Assembly (NCBI RefSeq): GCF_000301075.1
Contig: NZ_JH932293.1
Location: forward strand, 413,155-477,154
Reading direction: 5' to 3'
Source of the DNA: Bergeyella zoohelcum ATCC 43767
GTDB lineage: Bacteria > Bacteroidota > Bacteroidia > Flavobacteriales > Weeksellaceae
DNA: 64,000 nucleotides
Each line of letters starts with the position of its first letter. Positions within the stretch are counted from its first letter, which is position 1. The position numbers and the translations under genes are program-made. A model generated the notes under the pieces. The model worked only from the letters and a program-made list of their open reading frames with translations, had not been told where the DNA came from and did no database searches. This document shows, in pieces, positions 44,390 to 54,078 of the stretch.

Positions 44390-46567
44390 ATGAAAAAAAT
44401 ACTACTTCTTGGCTCATTTTTGATGAGCTTCCTCACTGTGAAAGCCGATGAAGGCATGTGGCTAATGACCATGATAAAACGCCTTAGAGGAGTGGATTTC
44501 CAGAAACAAGGACTTAAACTGACGCCCGAAGAAATTTATTCTATTAATCAGGCTTCTCTGAAAGATGGTATCGTGAGTTTCGGTGGTTTCTGCACTGGAG
44601 AAATAGTCTCTGAAAAAGGGCTTATACTGACCAATCATCACTGCGGATATGATGCCATAGCAGCACTTTCCTCCCCAGAAAAAGACTATCTAAAAAACGG
44701 CTTCTGGGCAAAAAGACAAAATGACGAATTGGTTTCCAAAGATTTGTTCGTTCGTTTCTTAGTAAGAATGGGAGATGCTACAGCAAGAATTAATGCCCAA
44801 CTGAATGACGAAATGAGTGCCGATGAAAGAAAAAAAATCATCGATGCTGAATACAAAGCCATTCAAAAGGAAAATTCTGAAAATGGAAAATACACCGTAG
44901 TAGTAAGAGATTTTTTTGGAGGGAATGAATTTTATTATTTTGTGTATCAAGATTTTAAAGATGTAAGACTCGTAGGGGCACCGCCATCGGCATTAGGTAA
45001 ATTTGGTGGAGATACGGATAACTGGGAATGGCCAAGACATACCGCAGACTTTGCAATGTTCAGAGTGTATGCAGATGCTAAAGGAAATCCTGCAGAATAT
45101 AGCCCTACCAATGTACCTCTGAAACCAAAACATCATCTCCCTATTTCTTTAAAAGGTGTAGAAAACGGAGATTTTGCCATGATTATAGGCTACCCAGGAA
45201 GAACCAATCGTTACCTTACTTCATATGGTTTAGAACAATTGGTAAACAAAAGCTATCCCGCGTGGGTAAAAGCGTCTAACCTTGCTATGACCGTAATGAA
45301 AAAGCATATGGATAAGCAGAAAAAGGTACAGCTGAACTATGCAGGACAATATGCCAGTGTGGCCAACTACTGGAAAAACCGCCAAGGTACCATAGATGCG
45401 GTGTATCAGAATGGAACCATCTCTGCAAAGCAAGCGTTAGAAAACGAATTCAGAAACTGGGCATATCAGCCAGGAAATGAAAAGTACAGTGGTGTGCTTA
45501 CGGCACTCAATAGCTACTATAAACAGGTAGAAGATAGAAATGTAGAAAGAATGTACAATGCCCAGATTCAGATGAATGTAAAGTACATTAGCATTGCTTA
45601 CCGCCTTGGAACATTATTGGATTCTTATGCGAAGCAAGAGCTTCAAAATAGAATCAAAATGAAACCTGAACTTCTAAAAACCATCGATGAATTTTATAAA
45701 GAATTCGATGAACAGCTAGAGGGCGAAATGCTGAATTCTATGGTGAGACTGTATCAGGAAAATATTACATCTTCATTGGCGAATGAAGCATTAACCAGCC
45801 AAGATGCTTCTAGTCTTTCTCTAAAAGCTCATAGCTCTATCTTTGCTAATAAAGCTTCGGTATTGGCTTTTATGCAAAACCCTGACCGATTAAAATTGGA
45901 TGCTGACCCTATGTATCAGCTGGGAAGAAAATTTGTAGAAGGACAAAAAGCCATCGCAGAGGCTTACGCTAAAGTAGATGCTTATTTCGCAAAAAATAAT
46001 AGACTTTATCTTCAGGGGTTAAGAAAGGCTTTCCCTAATAAAGAGTTCTATCCTGATGCGAATGGCACCATGCGTATTACCTTCGGTAAAGTAAGTACTC
46101 TTCCTAAAAGAAAAGACAGAGATTATGAAGGCATCGATGAAAACTACTACACGCTGATGGATGGTCTTGTCAAGAAATATAAAGCAGGAGATGAAGAGTT
46201 TGATTTGCCAAGAAAAGTGTTGGATATGAATGCTTTAAAAGATTTTGGGGTATATGCAGATAAAAATGGACACCTTCCTGTAAATTTCCTTTCAGATAAT
46301 GATATTACGGGCGGAAATTCTGGTTCACCAACGATAGATGGAGAAGGAAACCTCATAGGAATAGCCTTTGATGGAAACTCCGAAGCACTCTCAGGAGACA
46401 TCGTCTTTGAGAAAGAATACCAAAAAACCATCAATGTAGATATCCGTTTTGTCATGTGGATTATAGATAAATACGCGGGAGCCCGAAACCTCATTGAAGA
46501 AATGACTTTCGTTACCCATGACGCTCCAAAACCCATTAAAGGTTCTGAACTGAATAAAAAGAAATAA
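44390..46567 (+). CDS. S46 family dipeptidyl-peptidase, DPP7-type
   Basis: 725 residues, periplasmic serine dipeptidyl-peptidase. Signal peptide MKKILLLGSFLMSFLTVKA, new N-terminus DEGMW, as in characterised S46 enzymes. Catalytic motifs: TNHHCGYDA (His83/His84) and GGNSGSP with nucleophile Ser644. The residue 18 positions after the nucleophile is Gly662 in AFDGN; in published P. gingivalis work Gly at this place marks DPP7 (hydrophobic P1), Arg marks DPP11 (acidic P1). Thus DPP7 is preferred. Provides dipeptides from oligopeptides for asaccharolytic growth. A near-consensus box TATTTTAG lies 20 bases upstream. Confidence 0.92.
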   Translation: MKKILLLGSFLMSFLTVKADEGMWLMTMIKRLRGVDFQKQGLKLTPEEIYSINQASLKDGIVSFGGFCTGEIVSEKGLILTNHHCGYDAIAALSSPEKDYLKNGFWAKRQNDELVSKDLFVRFLVRMGDATARINAQLNDEMSADERKKIIDAEYKAIQKENSENGKYTVVVRDFFGGNEFYYFVYQDFKDVRLVGAPPSALGKFGGDTDNWEWPRHTADFAMFRVYADAKGNPAEYSPTNVPLKPKHHLPISLKGVENGDFAMIIGYPGRTNRYLTSYGLEQLVNKSYPAWVKASNLAMTVMKKHMDKQKKVQLNYAGQYASVANYWKNRQGTIDAVYQNGTISAKQALENEFRNWAYQPGNEKYSGVLTALNSYYKQVEDRNVERMYNAQIQMNVKYISIAYRLGTLLDSYAKQELQNRIKMKPELLKTIDEFYKEFDEQLEGEMLNSMVRLYQENITSSLANEALTSQDASSLSLKAHSSIFANKASVLAFMQNPDRLKLDADPMYQLGRKFVEGQKAIAEAYAKVDAYFAKNNRLYLQGLRKAFPNKEFYPDANGTMRITFGKVSTLPKRKDRDYEGIDENYYTLMDGLVKKYKAGDEEFDLPRKVLDMNALKDFGVYADKNGHLPVNFLSDNDITGGNSGSPTIDGEGNLIGIAFDGNSEALSGDIVFEKEYQKTINVDIRFVMWIIDKYAGARNLIEEMTFVTHDAPKPIKGSELNKKK

Positions 46568-46581
46568 AAAAAAATCAAATA

Positions 46582-46609
46582 AAAAACCACCCTTTATCGG
46601 GTGGTTTTT
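46582..46609. terminator. Bidirectional intrinsic terminator
   Basis: 11-bp perfect stem AAAAACCACCC / GGGTGGTTTTT with loop TTTATC. Between convergent dpp7 and the GT9 gene; it overlaps the last two bases of the latter. Confidence 0.9.
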
Positions 46610-47576
46610 ACTTTTCTAGTTTTTCTAATACTTCATCTATTTCTATATTCATAAGACACGCATAATCCTTTCTCTTACAAGGCTTGTTACCAAAAACAGA
46701 GCACGGACGGCAATCTAAAGTTTTACATTCTACAATATCTGTCTTGCTTTGTCCATAGCCTAAAAAACCAGCATAATGATGTGTAGCTCCCCAAATAGAA
46801 ATACATCGGGTACCTACCCAGCTGGCGAGGTGCATATTCGCAGAGTCCATAGAAATCATCACCTTAAGCTGAGCAATGAGTTCCAGTTCTTCTACCAAAG
46901 AATATTGACCTGCCGTACAAACGGTATTAGGAATTTTTTCTGTCCATTCTAAGAGTGTTTGCTCTTCCTCTCCTCTGCCTCCAAAAAGATATACTTTATC
47001 ATATTTTGCCAGCTCTTTTGTGAGGGCGAAAGATTTTTCCATAGGCAACACTTTCCCCTGATGCTGAGCAAAAGGAGCAAAACCAATTCCTTTCTTCTCT
47101 CGGGAGTTCTCTGGAAGCTGATGAGAAAGCGTAAGCGAAAAGCCTAATTTTCTAAAAACATCTGCATATCTCTCATGCATAGTTGGTAAAGGGTGATAAT
47201 GATTTGCTCCCCTTTGGGTCAAAATTTTCTTTTGTTTACTTCCTTTATCAATGATGACGAGCGGAATTCTTTTGTACCTAAAATAATATTTAAAAACTTT
47301 TGTTCGGATGACATTATGAAGATCTGCCACCACATCCGGCTGAAAAGTAGCATGAAGATGAGCAGCTAAGCGAAATAGTTTAGAAATGCCTTTCACTTTA
47401 TCCAAATCCACGGCATAGAACTTAAGGTTCGGAATACCATCAAACAAAGGTTTAAAATTAGGACGACTTACAAATACCACTTCCACGCCCGAGTTTTGAT
47501 GCAAAAACTCACGCAGTACAGTAGCCACCATAGCCACATCTCCGAACGCAGAAAATCTGTAAGCCAAAATTTTCAT
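46608..47576 (-). CDS. Glycosyltransferase family 9 (heptosyltransferase-like)
   Basis: 322 residues. N-terminal LAYRFSAFGDVAMVATVLREFL matches the GT9/WaaF pattern (S-x-x-GD), and the donor-site motif MISMDSANMHLASWVGTRCISIWG is present. A cysteine-rich end (CKTLDCRPCSVFGNKPCKRKDYAC) is usual for flavobacterial members. Probably adds a sugar to the lipid A-core of lipopolysaccharide; the actual sugar cannot be read. Overlaps the sufE stop by one base. Confidence 0.9.
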   Translation of the reverse strand: MKILAYRFSAFGDVAMVATVLREFLHQNSGVEVVFVSRPNFKPLFDGIPNLKFYAVDLDKVKGISKLFRLAAHLHATFQPDVVADLHNVIRTKVFKYYFRYKRIPLVIIDKGSKQKKILTQRGANHYHPLPTMHERYADVFRKLGFSLTLSHQLPENSREKKGIGFAPFAQHQGKVLPMEKSFALTKELAKYDKVYLFGGRGEEEQTLLEWTEKIPNTVCTAGQYSLVEELELIAQLKVMISMDSANMHLASWVGTRCISIWGATHHYAGFLGYGQSKTDIVECKTLDCRPCSVFGNKPCKRKDYACLMNIEIDEVLEKLEK

Positions 47577-47995
47577 TAGGATTTCACTTGGAATGCTAGA
47601 GCATAAAATTTTATTTGTTTGGTCATGGCCAAAAGTCCATTGGCTCTAGAGGGAGAAAGAAACTCCTTCAGCCCTAATTTTTCTATAAAATCAAAATCTG
47701 CATCTAAGATGTCTTTTATAGGTTGGCCATCGAAAATAGATACCAATAACGCTACAATGCCTTTAGGTAAAATACCATCAGAATCTGCCTTGTAGTGTAC
47801 TTTTCCATCTTTTAGAGATGCTGCCATCCATACCTGAGACTGGCATCCACGGATGAGATTATCTTCCGTTTTATCTTGGGCGTCCATCGCTGGAAGTCCT
47901 TTTCCTAAGTCAATCAGGTATTCATATTTCTGTTCCCAGTCTTCTAAAAAATCAAAATCACTGATCAGCTCAGCTTGTTTCTCTGCTATAGTCAT
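47576..47995 (-). CDS. sufE: SufE family Fe-S assembly protein
   Basis: 139 residues. Accepts persulphide sulphur from the cysteine desulphurase SufS; active-site Cys51 in DNLIRGCQSQVWM. FDFIEKLGLKEFLSPSRANGLLAM near the end is the typical SufE C-terminal block. The suf operon itself is not here; sufE lies between two glycosyltransferase genes. Confidence 0.95.
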   Translation of the reverse strand: MTIAEKQAELISDFDFLEDWEQKYEYLIDLGKGLPAMDAQDKTEDNLIRGCQSQVWMAASLKDGKVHYKADSDGILPKGIVALLVSIFDGQPIKDILDADFDFIEKLGLKEFLSPSRANGLLAMTKQIKFYALAFQVKS

Positions 47996-48004
47996 TTTGC
48001 AAAA

Positions 48005-49114
48005 TTAACCAAAGTTTTCTTTTTTTACCCGATGAATTACAGAAAGTAGTGCTTTCTCTTCATTTTCCCAACATAGTTCTTCTGCCGCAATACGAAGATG
48101 GTTATGATAATAACCTTTTCCTAATGCCAATAATTGCTCTATTTTACTTTTCAATTCTTCGGGAGAATGGTTTTCTATCACTTCTCCTACCTGATATTGT
48201 GTTACTATTTTTTTCATTTCTGGAAATGAGGAAGTAAGGATAGGTACTCCCGCCTGTATATAGTCTGATATCTTATTGGGTAAGGAATAATAATAACTCT
48301 GTCCATTATTCTCTTCGATGCTTAGTCCTATATCCGCATTTCTGGTAATTTTAACTAATTTTTTAGGTGGTATTTTCCCTAAGAATTTCACTTTCTCTTC
48401 TAATGACAGTTCATGCACCAAAATCTCCAGTTCCTTTCGGAGAGGGCCATCTCCTGCAATATGCAACACTACATTTTCTATCTCAGGTAATGCCAATAGT
48501 ATTTTCTCTAATCCTCTTGAGGGGTTCAGCATGCCCTGATACAGTAAGATTTTAGGCGAATTTCGTATTTCTGAAAAATGAAAGTTTTTTTGTGGAAAAT
48601 TTCGTACTATGGTAGGACGCACTATTCCATATTTTTCCACAAACCAATCTGCATAACTCTCAGATGCCGCAATCATATAACGGATATGGGGTATAATACT
48701 TTTCTCTATCCACTGCCAAATTTTCTGGGTAAAACGCCCCTTTACTGAAGGCATTTCTGTAAAAATTTCATGGCTATCATAGATGAGCGGGATGTTTTTT
48801 TTCTTTGCGATGAGGTGATGGGCTAATAAGGCGTCTAAATCATTGCAATACAATATGGTATCTTTGGTAATGAGTGTATTTAATCTTTGGTAGAGCTTAA
48901 AATTAAACTCAGGGTATGCTGTTTTTAATGTTCGGGATACTATTTTTATTTTTTCCGTAGGATAATTTCTCGTAACAGGTGTTTCATCTCCCCATGTGCT
49001 TCCAATAAGATGCACTTTAAAACCATTATCGCTCAGTGTTTTACAGATCTTCTCAATACGCTGATCTGTGGTAAGATTACTAAAAGCCGAAACAATGATT
49101 TTCACAACGAGCAT
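48005..49114 (-). CDS. Glycosyltransferase family 4
   Basis: 369 residues, GT-B fold. Seen: N-terminal SAFSNLTTDQRIEKICKTL, DTILYCNDLDALLAHHLIAK, LIYDSHEIFTEM, the C-terminal donor domain with PKILLYQGMLNPSRGLEKIL, VVLHIAGDGPL and the ADIGLSIEEN then YYSLPNKISDYIQAGVPI block with the retaining-transferase Glu pattern. Acceptor and sugar unknown; likely LPS or surface polysaccharide given the GT9 gene two genes away. The ATG abuts the TAG of the ygjV-like gene; GTG at the fourth codon is an alternative start. Confidence 0.88.
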   Translation of the reverse strand: MLVVKIIVSAFSNLTTDQRIEKICKTLSDNGFKVHLIGSTWGDETPVTRNYPTEKIKIVSRTLKTAYPEFNFKLYQRLNTLITKDTILYCNDLDALLAHHLIAKKKNIPLIYDSHEIFTEMPSVKGRFTQKIWQWIEKSIIPHIRYMIAASESYADWFVEKYGIVRPTIVRNFPQKNFHFSEIRNSPKILLYQGMLNPSRGLEKILLALPEIENVVLHIAGDGPLRKELEILVHELSLEEKVKFLGKIPPKKLVKITRNADIGLSIEENNGQSYYYSLPNKISDYIQAGVPILTSSFPEMKKIVTQYQVGEVIENHSPEELKSKIEQLLALGKGYYHNHLRIAAEELCWENEEKALLSVIHRVKKENFG

Positions 49115-49333
49115 CTATTTACGAACAAAAATATGATAAAGCTGTACACCACAAAGAATAGCATTCGGGATGATAATGGGCCAAAGCCAGTCAGAAAACA
49201 CACCGTATGCCACAAATAACAAACAGCCTATTAAATTCACTACACGAATTTTTTTTAGGTCTTTCAGTACAAAACTTAAGACCACAAAAAAAGAGGCAGA
49301 ATAGCCAATGATATTAATCAGTTCAGGACTCAA
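49115..49333 (-). CDS. YgjV-like small inner-membrane protein
   Basis: About 72 residues from TTG 49333, two or three membrane segments (INIIGYSASFFVVLSFVL; VVNLIGCLLFVAYGV; IIIPNAILCGVQLYHIF). Resembles the YgjV family, whose function is unknown. The longer frame from ATG 49378 is rejected because a TATATTTG box (49347-49354) lies inside it; TTG 49333 follows the box by 13 bases. Members of this family are sometimes mislabelled uroporphyrinogen decarboxylase in databases. First gene of the ygjV-GT4-sufE-GT9 run. Confidence 0.75.
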   Translation of the reverse strand: MSPELINIIGYSASFFVVLSFVLKDLKKIRVVNLIGCLLFVAYGVFSDWLWPIIIPNAILCGVQLYHIFVRK

Positions 49334-49346
49334 AATAATGCTTTTG

Positions 49347-49354
49347 GACAAATA
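49347..49354 (-). promoter_or_regulatory. -7 box (TATATTTG) for the ygjV-GT4-sufE-GT9 genes
   Basis: Perfect TAnnTTTG on the minus strand, 13 bases before TTG 49333. Confidence 0.5.
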
Positions 49355-49584
49355 TAGGAACTTACAATAAATATACAAAGGGAAATTACGGTCTGAAAGA
49401 AAAGTGTGTTATTGTAATACATGGAATTTTCATTATCTAGCTACTCTATAGTGCTTTGATGGGTGATTGTCGGGTCCAGAAAACAAATACAAATGCCTAA
49501 AATTTTATTTAAGAAGAAAATAAGCAGTGATAAATATTAACATTTTTTTTGAATAATATTATTTTGGAATGGCTTTAAAATATA

Positions 49585-49592
49585 TATCTTTG
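49585..49592 (+). promoter_or_regulatory. -7 box (TATCTTTG) for mreB, with TTG at 49564-49566
   Basis: Perfect TAnnTTTG with TTG 18 bases upstream, 34 bases before the mreB ATG. One of the best consensus matches here. Confidence 0.65.
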
Positions 49593-49626
49593 TACACTTG
49601 ATTTAAAAAGAAATACCGAAAGTATT

Positions 49627-50652
49627 ATGGGTTTATTTGATATGTTTACGCAAGAAATAGCGATTGACCTTGGGACGGCCAATACGCTCATTATACATAA
49701 TAATAAAATTGTTATAGATCAGCCTTCTATCGTGGCATTGGACAGAACCACGGGTAAGCCCATTGCCGTAGGGGAACAGGCGAAGCAAATGCAAGGTAAA
49801 ACCCACGAAGATATTAGGACTATCCGTCCACTCAAAGATGGTGTAATAGCAGATTTCCATGCTTCTGAACACATGATTAAGGAGTTCATTAAGCAGATTC
49901 CAGGAATCAAAGGAAAACTCTTTCAGCCTGCATTGAAAATCGTTATTTGTATTCCTTCAGGAATTACTGAGGTAGAAAAAAGAGCCGTAAGAGACTCTGC
50001 ACAAAAAGTTAATGCTAAAGAAGTAAGACTGATTTATGAGCCGATGGCAGCCGCTATAGGGGTGGGTATTGATGTTCAAAAACCAGAAGGGAACATGATT
50101 ATAGATATCGGTGGTGGTACTACAGAGATTGCAGTAGTAGCACTGGGAGGTATCGTTTGTGATAAATCTGTAAAAACGGCTGGTGATGTTTTCACAGGAG
50201 ATATCGCTTACTATATGAGAACTCAGCATAATCTCTACATTGGAGAAAGAACGGCAGAGCGAGTAAAAATAGAAGTAGGGTCAGCCGTGGAAGAACTGGA
50301 TGTAGAGATAGAAGATATCCCTGTACAAGGGCGAGACCTTATTACGGGTAAGCCTAAAGAAATTATGGTAGGTTATAAAGAGATTGCAAGAGCTTTAGAT
50401 AAATCTATCATTCGTATAGAAGATGGAGTAATGGAAACACTCTCCCTTACCCCACCAGAGCTTGCAGCAGATATTTATAAAACGGGTATCTACCTTGCAG
50501 GAGGAGGAGCTTTGCTTAGAGGCTTGGCGGATAGACTTACTAAAAAAACTGGGCTTCCTGTTTTCGTGGCCGAAGACCCTCTTAGAGCGGTAGTAAGAGG
50601 TACGGGAATTGCTTTGAAAAATATTGATAAATTCAATTTCTTGAATAAATAA
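49627..50652 (+). CDS. mreB: Rod-shape-determining actin homologue MreB
   Basis: 341 residues, cytoplasmic actin-fold ATPase that guides lateral-wall synthesis. Seen: phosphate-1 IAIDLGTANTLI, phosphate-2 IIDIGGGTTEIAVVALGG near residue 160, connect-2 and adenosine motif YLAGGGALLRGLADRL near 290. First gene of mreB-mreC-mreD-mrdA-rodA. Confidence 0.97.
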   Translation: MGLFDMFTQEIAIDLGTANTLIIHNNKIVIDQPSIVALDRTTGKPIAVGEQAKQMQGKTHEDIRTIRPLKDGVIADFHASEHMIKEFIKQIPGIKGKLFQPALKIVICIPSGITEVEKRAVRDSAQKVNAKEVRLIYEPMAAAIGVGIDVQKPEGNMIIDIGGGTTEIAVVALGGIVCDKSVKTAGDVFTGDIAYYMRTQHNLYIGERTAERVKIEVGSAVEELDVEIEDIPVQGRDLITGKPKEIMVGYKEIARALDKSIIRIEDGVMETLSLTPPELAADIYKTGIYLAGGGALLRGLADRLTKKTGLPVFVAEDPLRAVVRGTGIALKNIDKFNFLNK

Positions 50653-50682
50653 TCATCTTATTTACATTTAGGATAAAGAATA

Positions 50683-51540
50683 ATGGCATTCATCATTAGA
50701 ATTTTGGAAAAGAACGGACTACTTCTGTTCTTTTTGCTATTGCAAATCATTGCAGTAGTACTCATTTTCACCCGAAATTCTATGCAGAGAAGTTGGCTTG
50801 CAGCACAAACGGCAGCGATAAATTCTTTCGTCTCAGGATACATTGATGAAGGGGCTTCTTACCTACAGCTAAAACAAGAAAATGAAAAATTAGTTGCTCA
50901 AAATAAAGCACTCATGGAGGCTTTGTATGGGAAAGAGTTTTCTCAAAAGGCAACACTTATCCATAAAAAAGATACCCTTGACGGAACGCAAACTTATTCT
51001 ATGATAGATGGAGACATCGTTTTTAATTCTATCAATAGGAAAGATAATTACTTTACCATTAACAGGGGAAAAATACATGGTGTAATGCCTAAGATGGGCG
51101 TGATTGCACCACAAGGAATTGCAGGAATTGTAATTAATACCACGGATGAATATGCACTGGTACAGTCTGTACTAAGTGTCAATAAAATGCGTATCAATGC
51201 AGCACTGAAAAACGCTGGATATTTCGGAACGCTCACTTGGAAAGGAGATAACGCCCGAATCATGCACTTGGCAGATGTTCCTAAGTATGTTCCTATAGCC
51301 GTGGGAGATACCGTAATTACAGATGGTAAATCTGCTATCTTCCCGAAAGGCGTCATGATAGGTAGAGTAGCAGGATATGAAGTGGATACCAAAACAGGAT
51401 ATTGGGATATCTCCGTAGAACTTTCGGAAAAGATGGGGAATATTCGTAAAGTGTATGTGGTCAGAAACTTGAAGAAAGAAAAAATACAGAAAATTCAGGA
51501 CACACTCAAGGCGACCATAAAAAGAGAAAATGATGAATAG
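50683..51540 (+). CDS. mreC: Rod-shape-determining protein MreC
   Basis: 285 residues. One N-terminal membrane anchor (GLLLFFLLLQIIAVVLIFT), a coiled coil near 65-85 (LQLKQENEKLVAQNKALMEAL), and the double beta-barrel domain (NYFTINRGKIHGVMPKMGVIAP ... GDTVITDGKSAIFPKGVMIG). Periplasmic scaffold that binds PBP2. Overlaps mreD by 11 bases. Confidence 0.94.
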   Translation: MAFIIRILEKNGLLLFFLLLQIIAVVLIFTRNSMQRSWLAAQTAAINSFVSGYIDEGASYLQLKQENEKLVAQNKALMEALYGKEFSQKATLIHKKDTLDGTQTYSMIDGDIVFNSINRKDNYFTINRGKIHGVMPKMGVIAPQGIAGIVINTTDEYALVQSVLSVNKMRINAALKNAGYFGTLTWKGDNARIMHLADVPKYVPIAVGDTVITDGKSAIFPKGVMIGRVAGYEVDTKTGYWDISVELSEKMGNIRKVYVVRNLKKEKIQKIQDTLKATIKRENDE

Positions 51541-52036
51541 AACACCATTGGGAGACCTTATTTTCATTTTAATTTTGATACCTATTCAGATATTTGTTTT
51601 GAATAGGATTACCATTATGGGGGCTTATACACCAGTAATTTATCCTATTTTCGTGTTATTTTATCCTTTTTTTAGGAACCAATACCATTTCATTGCTTTC
51701 AGTTTCTTACTGGGTTTGGGAATAGATGCCTTCATGGGAACTTGGGGGATTAATGCTCTCGCTACTACGGCATTAGCATATTTTAGAACTCTTATTTTTA
51801 GAAGTTCTACGGATACCACTACGGATTTTTTTACTTTTTCTACCTTACAGTGGTCACAGTTTTTATTTTTTGTTTTAATCTCCATCATCGGACATCAGCT
51901 CATGGTTCATCTCATCGAGTTTTTTAAATTGAGCCGAATATTGGAAATCTTATTGGGAAGCATTATTTCTTCTCTGATTTCTTTTGTGTTTATTTTAGCG
52001 TACATCCTCATTTTCCGTGTAAAACAAAAAGTGTGA
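51530..52036 (+). CDS. mreD: Rod-shape-determining protein MreD
   Basis: 168 residues, about five membrane segments, poorly conserved. Position between mreC and mrdA and features such as FSFLLGLGIDAFMGTWGINALATT (the usual GLxxD...G block) support the call. Starts in the end of mreC; its TGA overlaps the GTG of mrdA. Confidence 0.85.
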   Translation: MMNRTPLGDLIFILILIPIQIFVLNRITIMGAYTPVIYPIFVLFYPFFRNQYHFIAFSFLLGLGIDAFMGTWGINALATTALAYFRTLIFRSSTDTTTDFFTFSTLQWSQFLFFVLISIIGHQLMVHLIEFFKLSRILEILLGSIISSLISFVFILAYILIFRVKQKV

Positions 52037-54078
52037 AAAGACAATACATCATTCTCACTGTATTTCTCTCTGTGATTGCAATGATTTTTATTGCAAGGCT
52101 AGCGTATTTACAATTATTTACAGATCGATATGTACTCAATGCAGCCAATACCTCTATAAAAACCGAATACATCATCCCACAGCGTGGAGCTATTTTTGAT
52201 AGAAATGGTCAAATCTTAGTGAGCAATCAGCCCTCTTATGAGCTTTCTTTTACTAAAAATTTACTTAAAAAAGAAGATTTTAATGTAGCCGAATTTTGTC
52301 AATTGATAGGAATTAGCACAGAAGAATATGAGCAAAAAATGAAGGTAATAGATGAAGAAATAGCCGCTAAAAAACATTCTAAGCTCACCCCCATTCCTTT
52401 CCTCAAAAATATAAGCCGTGAAGATGTAGCCAGAATACAGGAAATCATCTTTAAATATCCCGCATTTTCCATTGTCCAAAGACCTCAGAGAAAATATGAA
52501 GTGAATACTTCGGGCATTATTTTAGGTTATACCAATGAAGTCAATAATCAAGAAATAGCTAAAGATTCATTGTACTATATTCGTGGAGACCTTATCGGGA
52601 AAAGAGGGGTAGAAAAATCATACGAAAAAGTGCTCCGTGGCGAAAAAGGAGTCCGATACATCCAGAAAGATATCAAACTCAGAGACATTGGCTCCTATAA
52701 AAATGGAGCATTGGATAAAGAAGAGGTAAGTGGTAAAGATATCACGCTTACTTTGGACTATGAACTCCAAAGAATGGCAGAGGAAATGCTGGTCAATAAG
52801 AAAGGAGCCATCGTAGCTCTTGACCCTAATAATGGGGAAATCTTAGTAATGGCTACAGGTCCAGACATAGACCCTAACCTTTTCTCGGGTCCAGAGAAAA
52901 CTAAAAATCTATATCAGCTACAGGTAGATACTGTCTATGACTGGAAACCCACCTTTGACCGCTCTGTACAGGCCGCCTATCCACCTGGCTCTACTTTTAA
53001 GATGCTTACCGCACTGGCGGCAATGCAGATGGGGGTCATGGATGAAAATACCATTTTTCCTTGTGGAGGAGGATTTAGGTATAGAGGACTAGGCATTAAA
53101 GGGCATGGAGGGGCAGACCCACTTATTCCTGCCATTAGAGTTTCTTCCAACTGCTATTTCTCCTATGCGTTTATTGCCATGATGAACAAATACCCAGGAG
53201 ACCCAGGAAGAGGCGTAGATGAATGGAAAGCCATCATGGAATCCTTTGGACTGGGCAGATATATGAACAATGACTTAGCCAGTGGCGTAACGGGTTTTAT
53301 TCCTGATGGTGAATTTTATAGAAAACGAAGTGGCGGAAAGAAGGATTGGTCTCCTCAATACACCATGAATGGCTCTATCTATAACGGAATGGGGCAGGGG
53401 GCGGTGTCCCTTACTCCACTTCAGATGGCTAATTTTACCGCTGCCATAGCCAATGACGGATGGTACTACACACCGCACATCGTAAAAGCTATCGATGGTA
53501 AACCTAATCCCGACCCGAGATTTAAAAAGAAAAATTATACCCTCGTTCAGAATAAAAAATATTATGAATTCGTAAAAAAAGGAATGGAACAAGTGGTGCT
53601 GGGAGGAACCGCCCGAGGACTGAAATCATCAGAATTTACCCAAATGGCAAAAACAGGAACCGCACAAGTGCCACAAGGGAAAGATAACTCTATCTTTGTG
53701 CTTATTGCTCCTGCAGATAAACCGAAAATAGTGGTAGCAGCGGTTATGGAACATGCAGGATTTGGAGCCACTTGGGCAGGACCTGCATGCACAGTCATTG
53801 CCGAAAAATACATCACAGGAGATCTGAAAAGGGAACATCTTTACAAGAAAATGATTACTTCTAGTTTCTTACCAGAATACAAAAGACAATGGGTGTCCGA
53901 TTTAAAACGAAAAGGACTTTACAAAGAACCAAGTAAAGATTCTGTGGCACTGCTGAAAATAGAAGCTTTATTAGAAAATAATCCTCCAAAAGAACAGAGG
54001 CAAAAACTCATTAGGCAAAAAGACTCCATTATTGAAAGAATAAGAAAAACAGCACCAGTAAAATCTACAAAAAAATGA
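52033..54078 (+). CDS. mrdA: Penicillin-binding protein 2 (peptidoglycan DD-transpeptidase)
   Basis: 681 residues, GTG start overlapping the mreD stop (GTGA). N-terminal anchor (ILTVFLSVIAMIFIARLAYL), PBP dimer domain (IIPQRGAIFDRNGQILVSNQPSY), transpeptidase domain with SxxK in PPGSTFKML (Ser near 319), SxN in VSSNCYFSY (near 370) and KTG in MAKTGTAQV (near 540). Elongasome transpeptidase working with RodA. A Lys-rich C-terminal tail extends past the usual domain end. Confidence 0.95.
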   Translation: MKRQYIILTVFLSVIAMIFIARLAYLQLFTDRYVLNAANTSIKTEYIIPQRGAIFDRNGQILVSNQPSYELSFTKNLLKKEDFNVAEFCQLIGISTEEYEQKMKVIDEEIAAKKHSKLTPIPFLKNISREDVARIQEIIFKYPAFSIVQRPQRKYEVNTSGIILGYTNEVNNQEIAKDSLYYIRGDLIGKRGVEKSYEKVLRGEKGVRYIQKDIKLRDIGSYKNGALDKEEVSGKDITLTLDYELQRMAEEMLVNKKGAIVALDPNNGEILVMATGPDIDPNLFSGPEKTKNLYQLQVDTVYDWKPTFDRSVQAAYPPGSTFKMLTALAAMQMGVMDENTIFPCGGGFRYRGLGIKGHGGADPLIPAIRVSSNCYFSYAFIAMMNKYPGDPGRGVDEWKAIMESFGLGRYMNNDLASGVTGFIPDGEFYRKRSGGKKDWSPQYTMNGSIYNGMGQGAVSLTPLQMANFTAAIANDGWYYTPHIVKAIDGKPNPDPRFKKKNYTLVQNKKYYEFVKKGMEQVVLGGTARGLKSSEFTQMAKTGTAQVPQGKDNSIFVLIAPADKPKIVVAAVMEHAGFGATWAGPACTVIAEKYITGDLKREHLYKKMITSSFLPEYKRQWVSDLKRKGLYKEPSKDSVALLKIEALLENNPPKEQRQKLIRQKDSIIERIRKTAPVKSTKK

